Assembly: GCA_934446065.1 (NCBI GenBank)
Contig: CAKSDP010000015.1
Span: 1-48,712 of the forward strand
Direction: 5' to 3'
Length of the DNA: 48,712 nucleotides
DNA from: an uncultured Eubacteriales bacterium
Lineage (GTDB): Bacteria; Bacillota; Clostridia; Oscillospirales; CAG-272
The translations under genes and the position numbers were made by a program. The notes beneath the pieces were generated by a model that did no database searches, had not been told where the DNA came from, and was given only the letters and a program-made list of their open reading frames with translations. Positions 23,689 to 32,169 of the stretch are shown here, in pieces; position 1 is the stretch's first letter, and each line of letters begins with the position of its first letter.

Positions 23689-23717
23689 ATTATATCGTAA
23701 ACCGCTCTCAAAGTCAA
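23689..23717 (-). promoter_or_regulatory. Purine operon promoter
   Basis: On minus, TTGACT (23712-23717), 17 bases, a perfect TATAAT (23689-23694). Transcription starts near 23681, right at the 5' edge of the riboswitch. Confidence 0.85.
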
Positions 23718-23807
23718 GGAAGAATGAAAAATCGGCTCCGTCTATACGCCAAAATTTTTCATAAAATCAAAGCAAATTTTAAGCGTTTTGCCCGCACGAA
23801 AAATGTG

Positions 23808-24692
23808 TTATTTGCGGATGTTCAGCGCCGCGTGGCGGTTTTTCACCTCGACCGATGTGCTTCCGGGTTCAAATTCGCCGTCAAGCGACCACGGAACTGC
23901 CTTTGGCATGGTAAAGCTGATGTGCGACGATTTGAAGAACGTGAACATATCACCACTGAAGTCGGAGGCGATGATCCCGTTCGTGATCTTTGTGATCTCA
24001 AGCACATTTTTAGGGTATTTTATAAGAACGACCTCGAAAAGTCCGTCAGTCATGTCAACCATTTTCGGGTCGATCTTCACAAGCCCTCCGATCGACGTGG
24101 AGTTTGATACGGCACCGAAAATGTACTCGTTTTCTTCATCAATGCCGTCCGCCTGTACAGCCATCCTGTATTTCTGAAGATTTCCGAGGTCCTTGATCCC
24201 CTCCATTACGTATGCAAAATGCCCGAACGCATTTTTAACGTTCTGGGGAGCGTTGTAAGACGTGGCTGTAAATGCGCCGAACGACGCAATATATGAGAAG
24301 TGGCGTTCGTTGAAGCAGCCTACATCAAGCCGTACCGGCGGATGCTCGATTACGTTTGCGATAGCCTTTGATATGTTCGAGGGAATGCTCATGCTCGAAG
24401 CAAAATCGTTTGTGCTGCCCGCGGGAATGTATCCGATCTCAATATCCGAGTCGGAGGCGAGCGTGCCGTCGATCACCTCGTTCAGTGTGCCGTCGCCGCC
24501 GCAGCAGACGAGAAGCTCAAACCCGCGTGACGCCGCGCTCTTTGCGATCTCGTATGCGTGACGCCGGTAAAGCGTCGTCTGCACGGTAACGTCAAATCCT
24601 GCGGTACACAGCGCATCGACAATAGTGAAAAGACCGCTCTTGGATTTCATCTTACCTGCCTTCGGGTTGAGAACAACGAGAACTTTTTTCAT
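23808..24692 (-). CDS. YegS/DgkB-type lipid kinase
   Basis: A 294-residue soluble lipid kinase of the diacylglycerol kinase catalytic-domain family. It has KVLVVLNPKAGK at the start, the nucleotide-binding CCGGDGTLNEVIDG, IPAGSTNDFASSM, and the late motif VPWSLDGEFEPG. In Firmicutes such enzymes recycle diacylglycerol produced by lipoteichoic acid synthesis, but some members use other lipids, so the substrate is not fixed. The start at 24692 has AAAGG eight bases upstream; the thirteen codons before it carry no conserved residues. It stands alone between the purine leader and the divergent lysine operon. Confidence 0.9.
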   Translation of the reverse strand: MKKVLVVLNPKAGKMKSKSGLFTIVDALCTAGFDVTVQTTLYRRHAYEIAKSAASRGFELLVCCGGDGTLNEVIDGTLASDSDIEIGYIPAGSTNDFASSMSIPSNISKAIANVIEHPPVRLDVGCFNERHFSYIASFGAFTATSYNAPQNVKNAFGHFAYVMEGIKDLGNLQKYRMAVQADGIDEENEYIFGAVSNSTSIGGLVKIDPKMVDMTDGLFEVVLIKYPKNVLEITKITNGIIASDFSGDMFTFFKSSHISFTMPKAVPWSLDGEFEPGSTSVEVKNRHAALNIRK

Positions 24693-24738
24693 ATGTACAG
24701 CCTTTCCGTAAGTTTTTTGTGCCACGTGCATATATCTT

Positions 24739-24767
24739 AGTATAACATATTGTTTGCGATAAATCCA
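24739..24767 (-). promoter_or_regulatory. Possible lipid kinase promoter (extended -10)
   Basis: On minus, TGTTATACT provides an extended -10 (24739-24744 core) with a weak TGGATT 17 bases upstream. Confidence 0.4.
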
Positions 24768-24815
24768 GCGGTTTTTGTGCGAAACGAGTTTCTTTTGAAA
24801 ATTTTTGAAATACTC

Positions 24816-24844
24816 TTGACAACAAGCGAAAGGTGTGATAGGAT
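24816..24844 (+). promoter_or_regulatory. Lysine operon promoter
   Basis: Perfect TTGACA (24816-24821), 17 bases, TAGGAT (24839-24844). The predicted start near 24851 is four bases before the riboswitch P1 helix. Confidence 0.8.
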
Positions 24845-24854
24845 TTGCTTAACT

Positions 24855-25017
24855 GATAGAGGCGCAATGTGCAAACAGTATCCGCCGTATGTCAAGACCG
24901 GCAGGTCGATGACGGCGGAGAAAGGTGCAGTTGCCGAAGTTTTCTCTCCGGCGGGAGAGGATTCTGGGTCTGCGGAATAAGATTCGCAGGACTGTCGCTT
25001 TTTAGCGGAGGGCTATC
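24855..25017 (+). promoter_or_regulatory. Lysine riboswitch (L box)
   Basis: The 444-base gap between the lipid kinase and dapA holds a full L-box. It starts GATAGAGGCGCAAT and has the conserved AAAGGTGCAGTTGCCGAAG and TCTGGGTCTGCGG. It closes with GACTGTCGC and GGGCTATC, whose CTATC pairs with the initial GATAG as P1. Lysine binding should stabilise P1. The same GGCTAT can instead pair with ATAGCC at 25053-25058, which is part of the terminator arm, so lysine favours termination. Confidence 0.94.
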
Positions 25018-25054
25018 GATTATACAGCACCGAATAATATGCGTATATTCGTAT

Positions 25055-25080
25055 AGCCGACAGTTGTCGGCTGTTTTTGT
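25055..25080 (+). terminator. Expression-platform terminator of the lysine riboswitch
   Basis: The perfect stem AGCCGACA-GT-TGTCGGCT is followed by GTTTTTG, 38 bases after the aptamer and about 57 bases before dapA. Confidence 0.9.
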
Positions 25081-25136
25081 TTTCTATCAGAAAATAACTG
25101 AAAGGGGACGCCATCGGCGTTCACGGGAAACACAAA

Positions 25137-26024
25137 ATGAAGAAGAGAATTTTTACTGGTGCAGCAACTGCGCTTGTCACACCCTTTGACGAGGGCGGCA
25201 TCAATTACGAAGAGTTCGGCAGGATCATAAACTGGCAGATCGACTCGGGAATTGACGGACTTGTGGTCTGCGGAACGACGGGAGAAGCGTCTACCATGAC
25301 GGACGACGAGCACAGAGACGCGATCGCGTTTGCGGTGAAGTGCGCGGCAGGGCGCGTGCCGATAATCGCTGGCACGGGCAGTAACGACCTCTCGTATGCG
25401 CTCGATCTTGTCAGATGTGCGTGCGAGGCGGGAGCGGACGCAGTGCTTGCCGTTACCCCGTATTACAATAAGGCTACACAGAAGGGGCTTGTCAGTATGT
25501 ATACCGCTATCGCCGACGCGTCGAGCGTCCCGGTGATACTTTATAACGTGCCGTCGCGCACGGGAGTGAATATCGAGCCTGCGACATACGAGATTCTTGC
25601 CGATCACGAAAATATCACCGCCATCAAAGAGGCGAACGGAAATATATCAAAGATAGTCGATACGATGGCGCGGGTCCACGGAAAGCTTGACCTTTATTCG
25701 GGAAACGACGATCAGATAGTGCCGCTCATGGCGCTCGGCGGAATCGGGTGCATCTCGGTTCTCTCAAATATACTCCCCGCCGAGACATCTGAGCTTTGCC
25801 GCAAATTCCTCGACGGCGATGTCGCGGGCAGTGCCGCAATGCAGTACCGTTTCCACGACCTCATTGATGCCCTCTTCTCGGAGGTGAACCCGATCCCCGT
25901 CAAAGCGGCGATGGCGAAAATGGGATTCTGCTCGAATACGCTGAGACTTCCGCTTACCCCGATGGAGGAAGCGGGTGCCGAGCGTCTGTATGAGCTGATG
26001 CGCAGAGAGGGAATAAACGTATGA
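25137..26024 (+). CDS. dapA: 4-hydroxy-tetrahydrodipicolinate synthase
   Basis: DapA condenses aspartate semialdehyde with pyruvate, the first step committed to lysine and DAP. The 295-residue TIM-barrel lyase has FTGAATALVTPFDEGG, VCGTTGEASTMT, and Tyr136 in ILYNVPSRTGVN. The Schiff-base Lys164 is in NITAIKEANGNIS. The ribosome site before 25137 is weak (GGGAA, eight bases), which may keep translation modest behind the riboswitch. The end overlaps dapB as ATGA. Confidence 0.97.
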   Translation: MKKRIFTGAATALVTPFDEGGINYEEFGRIINWQIDSGIDGLVVCGTTGEASTMTDDEHRDAIAFAVKCAAGRVPIIAGTGSNDLSYALDLVRCACEAGADAVLAVTPYYNKATQKGLVSMYTAIADASSVPVILYNVPSRTGVNIEPATYEILADHENITAIKEANGNISKIVDTMARVHGKLDLYSGNDDQIVPLMALGGIGCISVLSNILPAETSELCRKFLDGDVAGSAAMQYRFHDLIDALFSEVNPIPVKAAMAKMGFCSNTLRLPLTPMEEAGAERLYELMRREGINV

Positions 26025-26761
26025 TGAGAGTTGTTGTAAACGGCGCTGCCGGACGCATGGGCGCCGAGGTCATTCGCCTTGTAAACGAGGGGAACAGAGA
26101 TTCTACTCTTTCGGGAGCTACCGACAGAGGCGGCAGTGGGTATCCGACCCTCTCAGAGTTTTCCGGCGGTTGCGACGTCGTGATCGATTTTTCAAACCAC
26201 CTTGCGACAGAAGAACTGTGCGATTTCATAGTTAGACACTCCGTTCCGGCAGTGATCGCCACGACGGGGCAGACCGAGGGCGAGCTTGCAATGATAGACG
26301 AGGCGGCGCGTCACGTGCCGATATTCAGATCGGGCAATATGTTGGTCGGAGTCGCGCTGCTGATCGAGCTTGCGAAAAAGACGGCGGCAGTCATGCCGGA
26401 CGCTGATATCGAGATCATCGAGCGCCACCATAACCGCAAGGAGGATGCGCCGAGCGGTACCGCGCTTATGATAGCTGATGCAATACGCGATGTGCGCGGA
26501 GGTGCGGAATATAAGCTCGGACGTGCGGGGCACGAGCGCCGGACTCCGGGGGAGATCGGGATCAACGCGGTGCGCGCCGGCGGGATCGTCGGCGTCCACG
26601 AGGTGCTTGTCTGCACCGATACGCAAAGCATAACGCTGAAGCACGAGGCGTACAGCCGCAGCCTGTTCGCCGAGGGCGCGCTTGAGGCGGCAAGATATCT
26701 TCTGACGGTCACGTCACCGGGTATATATAATATGTACGATATGCTGAGGGAGGACAGATGA
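26021..26761 (+). CDS. dapB: 4-hydroxy-tetrahydrodipicolinate reductase
   Basis: DapB reduces the DapA product with NAD(P)H. The 246-residue protein has the Rossmann start VVVNGAAGRMGAEV, then FSNHLATEELCDF. The catalytic motif is IEIIERHHNRKEDAPSGTAL, with the HH and the Lys of the substrate site. GEIGINAVRAGGIVGVHEV follows. Two tandem ATGs (26021, 26024) are both possible starts. It overlaps dapA and dapF by four bases, indicating coupled translation. Confidence 0.97.
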   Translation: MMRVVVNGAAGRMGAEVIRLVNEGNRDSTLSGATDRGGSGYPTLSEFSGGCDVVIDFSNHLATEELCDFIVRHSVPAVIATTGQTEGELAMIDEAARHVPIFRSGNMLVGVALLIELAKKTAAVMPDADIEIIERHHNRKEDAPSGTALMIADAIRDVRGGAEYKLGRAGHERRTPGEIGINAVRAGGIVGVHEVLVCTDTQSITLKHEAYSRSLFAEGALEAARYLLTVTSPGIYNMYDMLREDR

Positions 26762-27606
26762 TGGAGCTTCATTTCACCAAAATGCACGGGATCGGAAACG
26801 ACTATATCTATTTTGACTGCATGAAGGATGAGCTTCCCGATCCTGCGGATATCGCAAGAAAAATGTCCCCGCGCCATTTTTCCGTCGGAGCGGACGGGAT
26901 CGTCATGATCTGCCGCTCGTCGGTCGCCGCCGCAAAAATGCGAATGTTCAACGCCGACGGCAGCGAGGGAAAGATGTGCGGCAACGCCATAAGATGCGTT
27001 GCGAAATACCTCTTCGATCACGGCATCGTCCGCGACCGTGAGCTTGATATCGAAACGCTCAGCGGAATAAAGCACCTTACGCTTGATGTCCTCGATGGGC
27101 GTGTGAATTCCGTAAGCGTCGAGATGGGACGCGCCGAGTTTGACGGACGTCGGATACCGATAGATTTTGACGGAACGGCAAAGCTTCACCCGATAACCGT
27201 GAACGGTAAAGAGGAGCTTGTTACGTGCGTATCAATGGGAAATCCGCACGCTGTAGTGTTCTGTGACGATCCGGCATCGCTTGACCTTGAACGGATCGGA
27301 CCGCATTTCGAGTGCCACCCGTTTTTCCCGGAGCGCGTGAATACGGAGTTTGTGCGTGTCGTCGATCCGTCTACGATAGAGATGCGCGTGTGGGAGCGGG
27401 GAAGCGGTGAGACGTTCGCCTGCGGCACCGGCGCGTGCGCGTCAGTCGCAGCCGCAGTTCTGTGCGGATATGTGAAGCCCTGTGTTCCGGTAAAGGTGCG
27501 ACTTATCGGCGGCGAGCTTACGATCGTCTGCGGCAGCGATTATTCGATAACTATGACTGGACCCGCCGCTAAAGTGTACGAGGGAGTGTATGAGTATGAG
27601 AATTAA
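26758..27606 (+). CDS. dapF: Diaminopimelate epimerase
   Basis: DapF interconverts LL- and meso-DAP without cofactor, using a pair of cysteines. The 282-residue protein has MHGIGNDYIYFD at the start. The first cysteine is in EGKMCGNAIRCVAKYL, the second in ETFACGTGACASVAAAVL. NTEFVRVVDPSTIEMRVWERG lies between them. The start is one of two tandem ATGs overlapping the dapB stop. The 3' end overlaps the dapL start by about 17 bases. Confidence 0.97.
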   Translation: MMELHFTKMHGIGNDYIYFDCMKDELPDPADIARKMSPRHFSVGADGIVMICRSSVAAAKMRMFNADGSEGKMCGNAIRCVAKYLFDHGIVRDRELDIETLSGIKHLTLDVLDGRVNSVSVEMGRAEFDGRRIPIDFDGTAKLHPITVNGKEELVTCVSMGNPHAVVFCDDPASLDLERIGPHFECHPFFPERVNTEFVRVVDPSTIEMRVWERGSGETFACGTGACASVAAAVLCGYVKPCVPVKVRLIGGELTIVCGSDYSITMTGPAAKVYEGVYEYEN

Positions 27607-28777
27607 AGTGAACAAAAATTATGCCTTGCTCGGCGAGAGCTATCTTTTCTCGGAGATCGGCAAACGCGAGCGCGCCTACCGTGCCGCAAATCCTGATGAG
27701 CGTGTAATAAAGCTCGGCATCGGCGACGTCACTCTGCCGCTGGCGCCGTGCGTTATCGATGCCATGCACCGTGCGACGGAGGAGATGGCGCATATCGAAA
27801 CATTCCGCGGATATGCCCCGGAGTACGGCTATGATTTCACACGTGAGGCGGTCGCACGCCATTATGCGGATTTCGGCGTGACGCTCGATCCCGATACCGT
27901 GTTTATCTCCGACGGAGCAAAGAGCGATGTCGGCAATATTACCGATATTTTCGGTGATAACCGGATCCTTATTCCCGATCCCGTGTATCCCGTCTATGTT
28001 GATTCAAATTTGATGGCGGGACGCACGCCGGAGCTGCTTCCCGGAAACGAGGAAAACGGATTCCTCCCGATGCCGGACGGCGTTTCGGGTGAGGGATACG
28101 TGATCTACCTCTGCTCGCCGAATAATCCCACGGGCGCCGTGTATTCCCGTGAAAAGCTGCGCGAGTGGGTCGATTTTGCCAACCGCACCGGCTCCGTTAT
28201 AATATTCGATTCGGCGTATGAGGCGTTCATCTGCGGCGATTATCCCCATTCCATCTATGAGATCGACGGAGCACGTGAGTGCGCGATCGAGATATGCAGC
28301 CTTTCAAAAACGGCAGGCTTTACCGGAACGCGCTGCGGCTGGACTATCGTTCCGGAGGAGCTTAAGGCGAACGGCGTGTCGCTCAGAACAATGTGGATGC
28401 GCCGCCAGGCGACGAAATTCAACGGTGTCCCGTATGTGATACAGCGTGCCGCGGAAGCCGCGCTCTCCCCCGAGGGAATCGCCGAGTGCATGGAAAATAT
28501 TGCGTATTACAGAGCAAATGCGAAAACGATCGCCGACGTGCTTGTGTCCAAGAATATCAAATTCACCGGCGGCGTGTCGTCACCGTATATCTGGATGAAG
28601 TGCCCGAACGGCATGGGCTCGTGGGAGTTTTTCGATTATCTTCTCACAAAGACGCAGATCGTCGGAACCCCCGGCGAGGGCTTCGGCAGATCCGGCGAGG
28701 GATACTTCAGACTCACCGCGTTCGGCAATGCCGAGGCAACGCGCGAGGCGGCAGAGCGGCTGATAGCGCTCCTTTGA
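27590..28777 (+). CDS. dapL: LL-diaminopimelate aminotransferase
   Basis: DapL aminates tetrahydrodipicolinate directly to LL-DAP using glutamate, bypassing the succinyl or acetyl route (dapD/dapC/dapE), none of which is here. The 395-residue class I/II aminotransferase shows NKNYALLGESYLFSEIGKR, IKLGIGDVTLPLAPCV, LCSPNNPTGAVYSREKL and the PLP lysine in SLSKTAGFTGTRCGW. The GGGAG upstream sits three bases from the ATG at 27590 but nine from the ATG at 27596, so the second may be used. It overlaps the end of dapF. Confidence 0.95.
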   Translation: MSMRIKVNKNYALLGESYLFSEIGKRERAYRAANPDERVIKLGIGDVTLPLAPCVIDAMHRATEEMAHIETFRGYAPEYGYDFTREAVARHYADFGVTLDPDTVFISDGAKSDVGNITDIFGDNRILIPDPVYPVYVDSNLMAGRTPELLPGNEENGFLPMPDGVSGEGYVIYLCSPNNPTGAVYSREKLREWVDFANRTGSVIIFDSAYEAFICGDYPHSIYEIDGARECAIEICSLSKTAGFTGTRCGWTIVPEELKANGVSLRTMWMRRQATKFNGVPYVIQRAAEAALSPEGIAECMENIAYYRANAKTIADVLVSKNIKFTGGVSSPYIWMKCPNGMGSWEFFDYLLTKTQIVGTPGEGFGRSGEGYFRLTAFGNAEATREAAERLIALL

Positions 28778-28813
28778 TTCGCTCACGAATCTTCAAAAGA
28801 AAGGACAGACAAA

Positions 28814-30136
28814 ATGAATACGGCTGTGATGAAAAAAGAGTTTATCCATACAAACCTCGGCGTAAACCGCGAGGGGCATCTTACCTTCGCCGGTGTCGAT
28901 ACGGTGGAGCTTGCCGAAAAATACGGCACGGCTCTTATGGTGATCGACGAGGCACGCATACGCTCGAATATGCGGACGTATATAGATTCAATGAAGAAAT
29001 ATTTCGGCGAGGGAAGCGTGCCGCTTTTTGCAAGCAAGTCGCTGTGCTTCAAGGAGCTGTATCGCATCGCCGCAGCGGAGGGAATGTGCACGGATATAGT
29101 GTCGCCGGGCGAATTGTACCTTGCCGATTCGGCGGCTTTTCCGATGAGCCGTGCGTATTTCCACGGGAATAACAAGACTGACGACGATATACGGTTCGCG
29201 CTGCGATGCGGGATCGGGTATTTCATAGTTGATAACGCAGACGAGCTTTCCCGCCTTGATGAGATCGCCGGGATCGGCGGCGTGCGGCAAAAGATACTCC
29301 TGCGTCTGACTCCGGGTATCGACCCGCATACCCATGCCAAGATAAGTACCGGCAAGGTCGATTCCAAGTTCGGTGTTGCGATCGAGACCGGACAGGCGGA
29401 AGAGCTTGTGCGATACGCACTGACGCTGAAGAATGTGGAGCTTGTGGGATTTCATTCCCATATCGGCTCGCAGATATTTGATATTGACCCGTTCTGTGAC
29501 GCAGCGGATATCCTGCTCGCGTTTATTGCAAAGCTGTCGCGCGATTTCGGATACGTTCCCGAAATGCTCAATCTCGGCGGCGGCTTCGGCGTTCGCTATG
29601 TCGCGAGCGATCCCGAGATCGATATCGCCGACTGTATCCGAAGACTTGCCGATGAGGTGCGCTCAAAGTGCAGCACGCTCGGAATTCCGATGCCGAAGAT
29701 ATTGCTTGAGCCGGGGCGCAGCATTGTCGCCGATGCGGGGACCTCGCTGTATACCGTCGGTTCGGTTAAGACGATCACCGGCTATAAGAGCTACGTCTCT
29801 GTTGACGGCGGTATGACCGATAATCCCAGATATGCGCTTTATCAGTCGGCATATACCGTTGTCTGTGCATCGCACGCCGACCGAGCGGCAGATTTCTGCT
29901 GTACCGTTGCCGGAAGATGCTGCGAGAGCGGCGACCTTCTTCAGGAGGACGTCATGATCGCGCGCCCTGAGCGCGGCGATATTCTCGCCGTCCTCGTCAC
30001 AGGGGCATATAATTATTCCATGGCATCGAATTACAATAAGATCCCGCGCCCCGCGATCGTTATGGTAAAGGACGGAGTGCCGCGCGTCGTCGTCCATCGT
30101 GAAACATTCGAGCATATGGCGTCGCTTGACGTATGA
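28814..30136 (+). CDS. lysA: Diaminopimelate decarboxylase
   Basis: LysA decarboxylates meso-DAP to lysine. The 440-residue PLP enzyme has the alanine-racemase-like barrel. The PLP lysine is in LFASKSLCFKELYR, followed by GFHSHIGSQIFDID, LNLGGGFGVRY and LLEPGRSIVADAG. The C-terminal partner motif is GRCCESGDLL, with ITGYKSYVSVDGGM and GAYNYSMASNYNK. AAAGGA lies eight bases before the ATG at 28814. It is the last gene of the lysine operon, ended by the terminator at 30168-30197. Its N-terminal residues up to about 15 are a non-conserved extension. Confidence 0.96.
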   Translation: MNTAVMKKEFIHTNLGVNREGHLTFAGVDTVELAEKYGTALMVIDEARIRSNMRTYIDSMKKYFGEGSVPLFASKSLCFKELYRIAAAEGMCTDIVSPGELYLADSAAFPMSRAYFHGNNKTDDDIRFALRCGIGYFIVDNADELSRLDEIAGIGGVRQKILLRLTPGIDPHTHAKISTGKVDSKFGVAIETGQAEELVRYALTLKNVELVGFHSHIGSQIFDIDPFCDAADILLAFIAKLSRDFGYVPEMLNLGGGFGVRYVASDPEIDIADCIRRLADEVRSKCSTLGIPMPKILLEPGRSIVADAGTSLYTVGSVKTITGYKSYVSVDGGMTDNPRYALYQSAYTVVCASHADRAADFCCTVAGRCCESGDLLQEDVMIARPERGDILAVLVTGAYNYSMASNYNKIPRPAIVMVKDGVPRVVVHRETFEHMASLDV

Positions 30137-30167
30137 CCGACCGCCCATGAAAGTATAATAAATAAAG

Positions 30168-30197
30168 AAGGATGACATTAAAGATGCCATCCTTTTT
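30168..30197. terminator. Terminator between lysA and carD
   Basis: AAGGATG-A-CAT pairs with ATG-C-CATCCTT (5-base loop) and is followed by TTTTT. The other strand is T-rich as well, so it probably serves both convergent genes. Confidence 0.85.
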
Positions 30198-30215
30198 GTT
30201 ATATATCTATGTGTC

Positions 30216-30710
30216 TCATGTCGAGCCTGCGGTGCGGAACATATCCGCCGCCTCATCATATGATATGTCGAGCACATATGCCATCTCGCCGAACAGGATC
30301 TTTTCGGCATCGGCGAGAGCTTTCTCGTCAGCCGCACGGAACTTCCTGCCGACGGCAGCCATCTCATCGCGGTTGCGCCACAGAAGCGAGATCATCCGGG
30401 CGAGCTTGCCGCTGTCAGACGTTCGCAGTACAGCCGAAAAATGCTCGTGCCGCTTCTGATCGTTTACGATCCATTCGTCCGTGTCTGCGGTATCGCCTGA
30501 CAGAGACGACAAAAGCTCATCCTTTGATCTGACTGCGCGGATCGGTAGCTTGTCGTTATTCACCGGGCAGAATATTGTTGAGCCTTTGGAATAAACGGGG
30601 GTCAAAATGTAATACAGCGCCTGTTCTCCGAGAAAATATTCGTTTCTTATGTCGTCAATCACACAAACGCCTGATGAGCCGTATACAACGGCATCGCCTA
30701 TCTTGAACAT
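30216..30710 (-). CDS. CarD-family transcription regulator
   Basis: A 164-residue protein with the CarD/TRCF RNA-polymerase-interacting domain at the start (MFKIGDAVVYGSSGVCVIDD, ALYYILTPVYSKGSTIFCPV). A helical C-terminal half with HEHFSAVLRTSDSGKLARMI and ADEKALADAEKILFGEM matches the DNA-binding part of CarD. CarD stabilises open complexes at promoters by binding the RNA polymerase beta subunit. The start at 30710 has GAGG about seven bases upstream; the open frame before it is not conserved. It is a single-gene unit. Confidence 0.88.
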   Translation of the reverse strand: MFKIGDAVVYGSSGVCVIDDIRNEYFLGEQALYYILTPVYSKGSTIFCPVNNDKLPIRAVRSKDELLSSLSGDTADTDEWIVNDQKRHEHFSAVLRTSDSGKLARMISLLWRNRDEMAAVGRKFRAADEKALADAEKILFGEMAYVLDISYDEAADMFRTAGST

Positions 30711-30739
30711 AACACACCTCACACATATGCTTTGTAATA

Positions 30740-30768
30740 ATTGTACCACATCTGCGAGAATAATTCCA
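30740..30768 (-). promoter_or_regulatory. Possible carD promoter (extended -10)
   Basis: On minus, TGGTACAAT forms an extended -10 (core 30740-30745) with a poor TGGAAT 17 bases upstream. Confidence 0.45.
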
Positions 30769-30907
30769 TGGGCATTTCGTATGATAAATACAAAAAATAC
30801 GGCGCGTGCGATTGCGTTTTTGAACAATCAAGACAACATATGCCGCCGAAAACTCACTTTAATAAGTGAAAAATACCGCATTTTTTGAACTTTTTCGTAT
30901 ATTTCTA

Positions 30908-30936
30908 TTTACTCGTGCGTATTCTTGTGGTATACT
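30908..30936 (+). promoter_or_regulatory. Promoter of the cytidylate-kinase-like gene
   Basis: TTTACT (30908-30913), 17 bases, TATACT (30931-30936). It lies in the 276-base gap shared with the divergent carD, which otherwise holds only AT-rich sequence. Confidence 0.5.
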
Positions 30937-30986
30937 TATCCTATAAAAAAGGTACCGCCGTGACGAGCGGGAGAAAGGAGCAGGCT

Positions 30987-31601
30987 ATGTCAAGAAAGAT
31001 CATAACCATAGCAAGACAATACGGAAGCGGAGGACGCGAAACAGGACACGCACTTGCAGAAATGTGCGGGTATAAATTCTATGATAACAATCTGATTTCG
31101 CTTGCCGCAAGCAAGATCGGATTTGACGAGGGACGGCTCCATGCAGCAGATGAGAAGATACCGAACAGTATTCTTTATACGCTTGCGGCAGGCTCGTCCA
31201 TGTACGGCAATGTTTTCAATCAGGACTATCAGCCGATAAACGATAAACTGTTTATGGCGCAGTCGGAGATAATCGAGGCTGCGGCAGAGGAGGATCACGG
31301 GGCAGTTATCGTAGGCAGATGCGCGGATTACGTCCTTGAGCACCGCACAGATGTCCTGCGTGTGTTCCTTTATGCTGATTTTGACCACCGCGTTGCGGAG
31401 ATAGCCCGCAGACATGAGCTGTCCGAATCGGAGGCAAAGTCTCTCGTTATCAAGACCGACCGCCGCCGTGCAAATTACTACAATTATTATACCGGCAAGA
31501 AGTGGGGTAAGCTTGAGAATTACGATCTCGCGCTTTCCACCGATGGGCTTTCAATAAAAGAGGCAGCCGAGTATATCGCCTCTCTTGCAAAGATCAAGTA
31601 A
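30987..31601 (+). CDS. Cytidylate kinase-like family protein
   Basis: A 204-residue P-loop nucleoside-monophosphate-kinase relative. The Walker A variant is ITIARQYGSGGRETG, followed by FYDNNLISLAASKIGFDE, VIVGRCADYVLEHRTDVLRVF and IKTDRRRANYYNYYTGKKWG. This is the separate cytidylate-kinase-like family of Clostridia (PF13189 type), not the canonical Cmk, and its true substrate is not established. AAAGGAG lies seven bases before the ATG at 30987; earlier in-frame codons run through the promoter and are not translated. The next gene starts 15 bases later and is probably co-transcribed. Confidence 0.85.
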   Translation: MSRKIITIARQYGSGGRETGHALAEMCGYKFYDNNLISLAASKIGFDEGRLHAADEKIPNSILYTLAAGSSMYGNVFNQDYQPINDKLFMAQSEIIEAAAEEDHGAVIVGRCADYVLEHRTDVLRVFLYADFDHRVAEIARRHELSESEAKSLVIKTDRRRANYYNYYTGKKWGKLENYDLALSTDGLSIKEAAEYIASLAKIK

Positions 31602-31616
31602 TACAAAGGACATTCT

Positions 31617-32147
31617 ATGTATCTCTCTGAAGTAAAGGAGCTGCTCTCGCAAAGTAAGGTTCCGTACCGTGAAGTAACCTATAAAACCGAGAGCGAGTTC
31701 TACCGACACATTTCGCGATTCCCAAACCTTCGCCGTGTGCATGGCTTTGCCGTTACAACTCTCGTGATACAGAGCCGCAACGGCAAGTGTGATATCGAGC
31801 TTGAATTCGACCATACCCGGGACGGATTTGTGTTCGAAGAGATGTATTTCGGCGAGTATGCATTCGGATTTTTCGAGCTTAGAAAGCCCGACGCGCTGTC
31901 GCGGGAGATCATGTCCGCGATAAAGAAGATCGTGCGCAGCGAGTATAAGTTTATCGTCTGCAACAATCTCACCCGAAAAACGCTCGACTCGGACGGATGC
32001 TTTGATGTAAAAGATGATCCCGAGCCTTTCCGACGCGTCTTGACCGGAATAAAAAAGCGCCCCGGTCCCATCGGTAGGATTTTCGGATATCGCCTGCTTT
32101 ATGAGATATACGACTGGCAGAGCTTTCGCAGTATAATAAGAAAATGA
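31617..32147 (+). CDS. Hypothetical protein, unknown family
   Basis: A 176-residue soluble, charged protein (no signal or membrane segment) that I do not recognise. It alternates strand-like stretches (GFAVTTLVIQSRNGKCDIEL, YAFGFFELR) with a helix (LSREIMSAIKKIVRSEYKFI). It ends basic and aromatic (IFGYRLLYEIYDWQSFRSII). A good ribosome site (AAAGGA), its position 15 bases after the kinase-like gene and the terminator right after it support a genuine gene. The context gives only a weak hint that it works with the nucleotide-kinase-like protein. Confidence 0.7.
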   Translation: MYLSEVKELLSQSKVPYREVTYKTESEFYRHISRFPNLRRVHGFAVTTLVIQSRNGKCDIELEFDHTRDGFVFEEMYFGEYAFGFFELRKPDALSREIMSAIKKIVRSEYKFIVCNNLTRKTLDSDGCFDVKDDPEPFRRVLTGIKKRPGPIGRIFGYRLLYEIYDWQSFRSIIRK

Positions 32148-32168
32148 GGTCATACGACCTCATTTTTG
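32141..32168. terminator. Bidirectional terminator
   Basis: AATGAGGTC-ATAC-GACCTCATT (32143-32164) is flanked by an A-rich left side and TTTTTG on the right. It separates the convergent hypothetical gene and the TagA-type gene. Confidence 0.9.
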
Positions 32169-32169
32169 T

